This document shows positions 63,911-64,000 of a stretch of 64,000 bases of DNA, piece by piece. The stretch covers positions 372,001-436,000 of the forward strand of contig NZ_CP110395.1 of NCBI RefSeq assembly GCF_029910215.1, given 5' to 3'. Both the position numbers and the translations under genes were made by a program. Source of the DNA: Paraburkholderia sp. D15. GTDB taxonomy: Bacteria; Pseudomonadota; Gammaproteobacteria; Burkholderiales; Burkholderiaceae. Each line of letters starts with the position of its first letter. Position 1 is the first letter of the stretch. The notes under the pieces are model-generated. The model was given only the letters and a program-made list of their open reading frames with translations. It was not told where the DNA came from and ran no database searches.

Positions 63911-64000
63911 ATGTTCGTATTGCAATTGGCCCTGATCGGCTTGTGTATCGCGTTGTTGCCGCTGTCCTACGTATGGGTCAAGGCGGACGACAACAAATTC
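63911..64000 (+). CDS. ctaA: Haem A synthase, N-terminal part (cut by window edge)
   Basis: The first 30 codons of an open frame that runs off the window. It begins MFVLQLALIGLCIALLPLSY and continues VWVKADDNKF, a hydrophobic first helix as in CtaA/Cox15 of Burkholderiales. CtaA converts haem o to haem a for the oxidase. AAGCAAG precedes the ATG, 23 bases after the SCO-like gene. The call relies on position and the first helix only. Confidence 0.7.
   Translation, partial: MFVLQLALIGLCIALLPLSYVWVKADDNKF

Overview
The window is a 64 kb stretch of high-GC chromosome from a betaproteobacterium, most likely Burkholderia or Paraburkholderia (genus is an inference from gene content and order). Supporting signs are the birA-coaX pair, the gshA-gshB-EIIA-HPr-EI block, a coxB with both cytochrome c and OmpA-like domains, the DUF2244/DUF2970/DUF2909 genes around a caa3-type oxidase, and the dacA-DUF493...lipB-lipA order. 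It reads as core housekeeping chromosome: I see no prophage, integrase, transposase, CRISPR array, rRNA or tRNA. The last gene (ctaA) runs off the right edge.

Layout. 0.5-12.7 kb: a ferritin-like di-iron protein, rfaE2, a small membrane protein, coaX and birA, then an Mla/MCE-type lipid-transport operon (permease, ATPase, MCE protein, PqiC-like lipoprotein), a VanZ-like protein, a 2Fe-2S ferredoxin, a hydrolase, dacA and DUF493. 12.7-16.8 kb: a LysR regulator divergent from a DUF2917 gene, lipB-lipA, and two membrane proteins of unknown role, one of 44 residues. 17-22.4 kb: tauABC without tauD, a HAD phosphatase and a Na/Pi symporter. 22.4-28.9 kb: a GlpR-like repressor divergent from a glycerophosphodiesterase plus a four-gene ABC importer. 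29-34 kb: dctA with dctB-dctD and a sigma-54 promoter. 34-38 kb: a TlpA/ResA-like thioredoxin, a lipoprotein, comM and ubiK. 38-46 kb: glnK-amtB behind a sigma-54 promoter and NtrC-type sites, glutathione synthesis (gshA, gshB) and PTS proteins (EIIA, HPr, EI). 46-55.4 kb: moeB/thiF, ctpA, gpmA, a rhodanese, grxC, secB, gpsA, a macro-domain protein, trmL, comF and a BioC-like methyltransferase. 55.5-64 kb: the cytochrome c oxidase and assembly cluster (DUF2244, coxB, ctaD, a small assembly protein, ctaG, DUF2970, ctaE, DUF2909, surf1, a SCO-like protein, ctaA).

Regulation visible in the sequence: -24/-12 sigma-54 promoters precede dctA (with a palindromic upstream site, and the activator dctD nearby) and glnK-amtB (with two NtrC-like dyads). 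A 12-bp-arm palindrome of GlpR type lies between the deoR-family gene and the glycerophosphodiesterase operon. Rho-independent terminators close most transcription units, and several strong hairpins lie between genes of one operon (around the importer's binding-protein gene, and between gshA and gshB).

The most unusual feature is coaX. This pantothenate kinase gene carries two in-frame low-complexity insertions, one of them a nonanucleotide microsatellite coding for Gly-Gly-Ala repeats, and a related hexanucleotide microsatellite lies 1.3 kb away. Nothing in the window looks like a wholly new multi-gene system; the best leads are the repeat-expanded coaX, the GlpR-like operator with its ABC/phosphodiesterase operon, the unannotated 44-residue membrane proteins and the three-domain CoxB.
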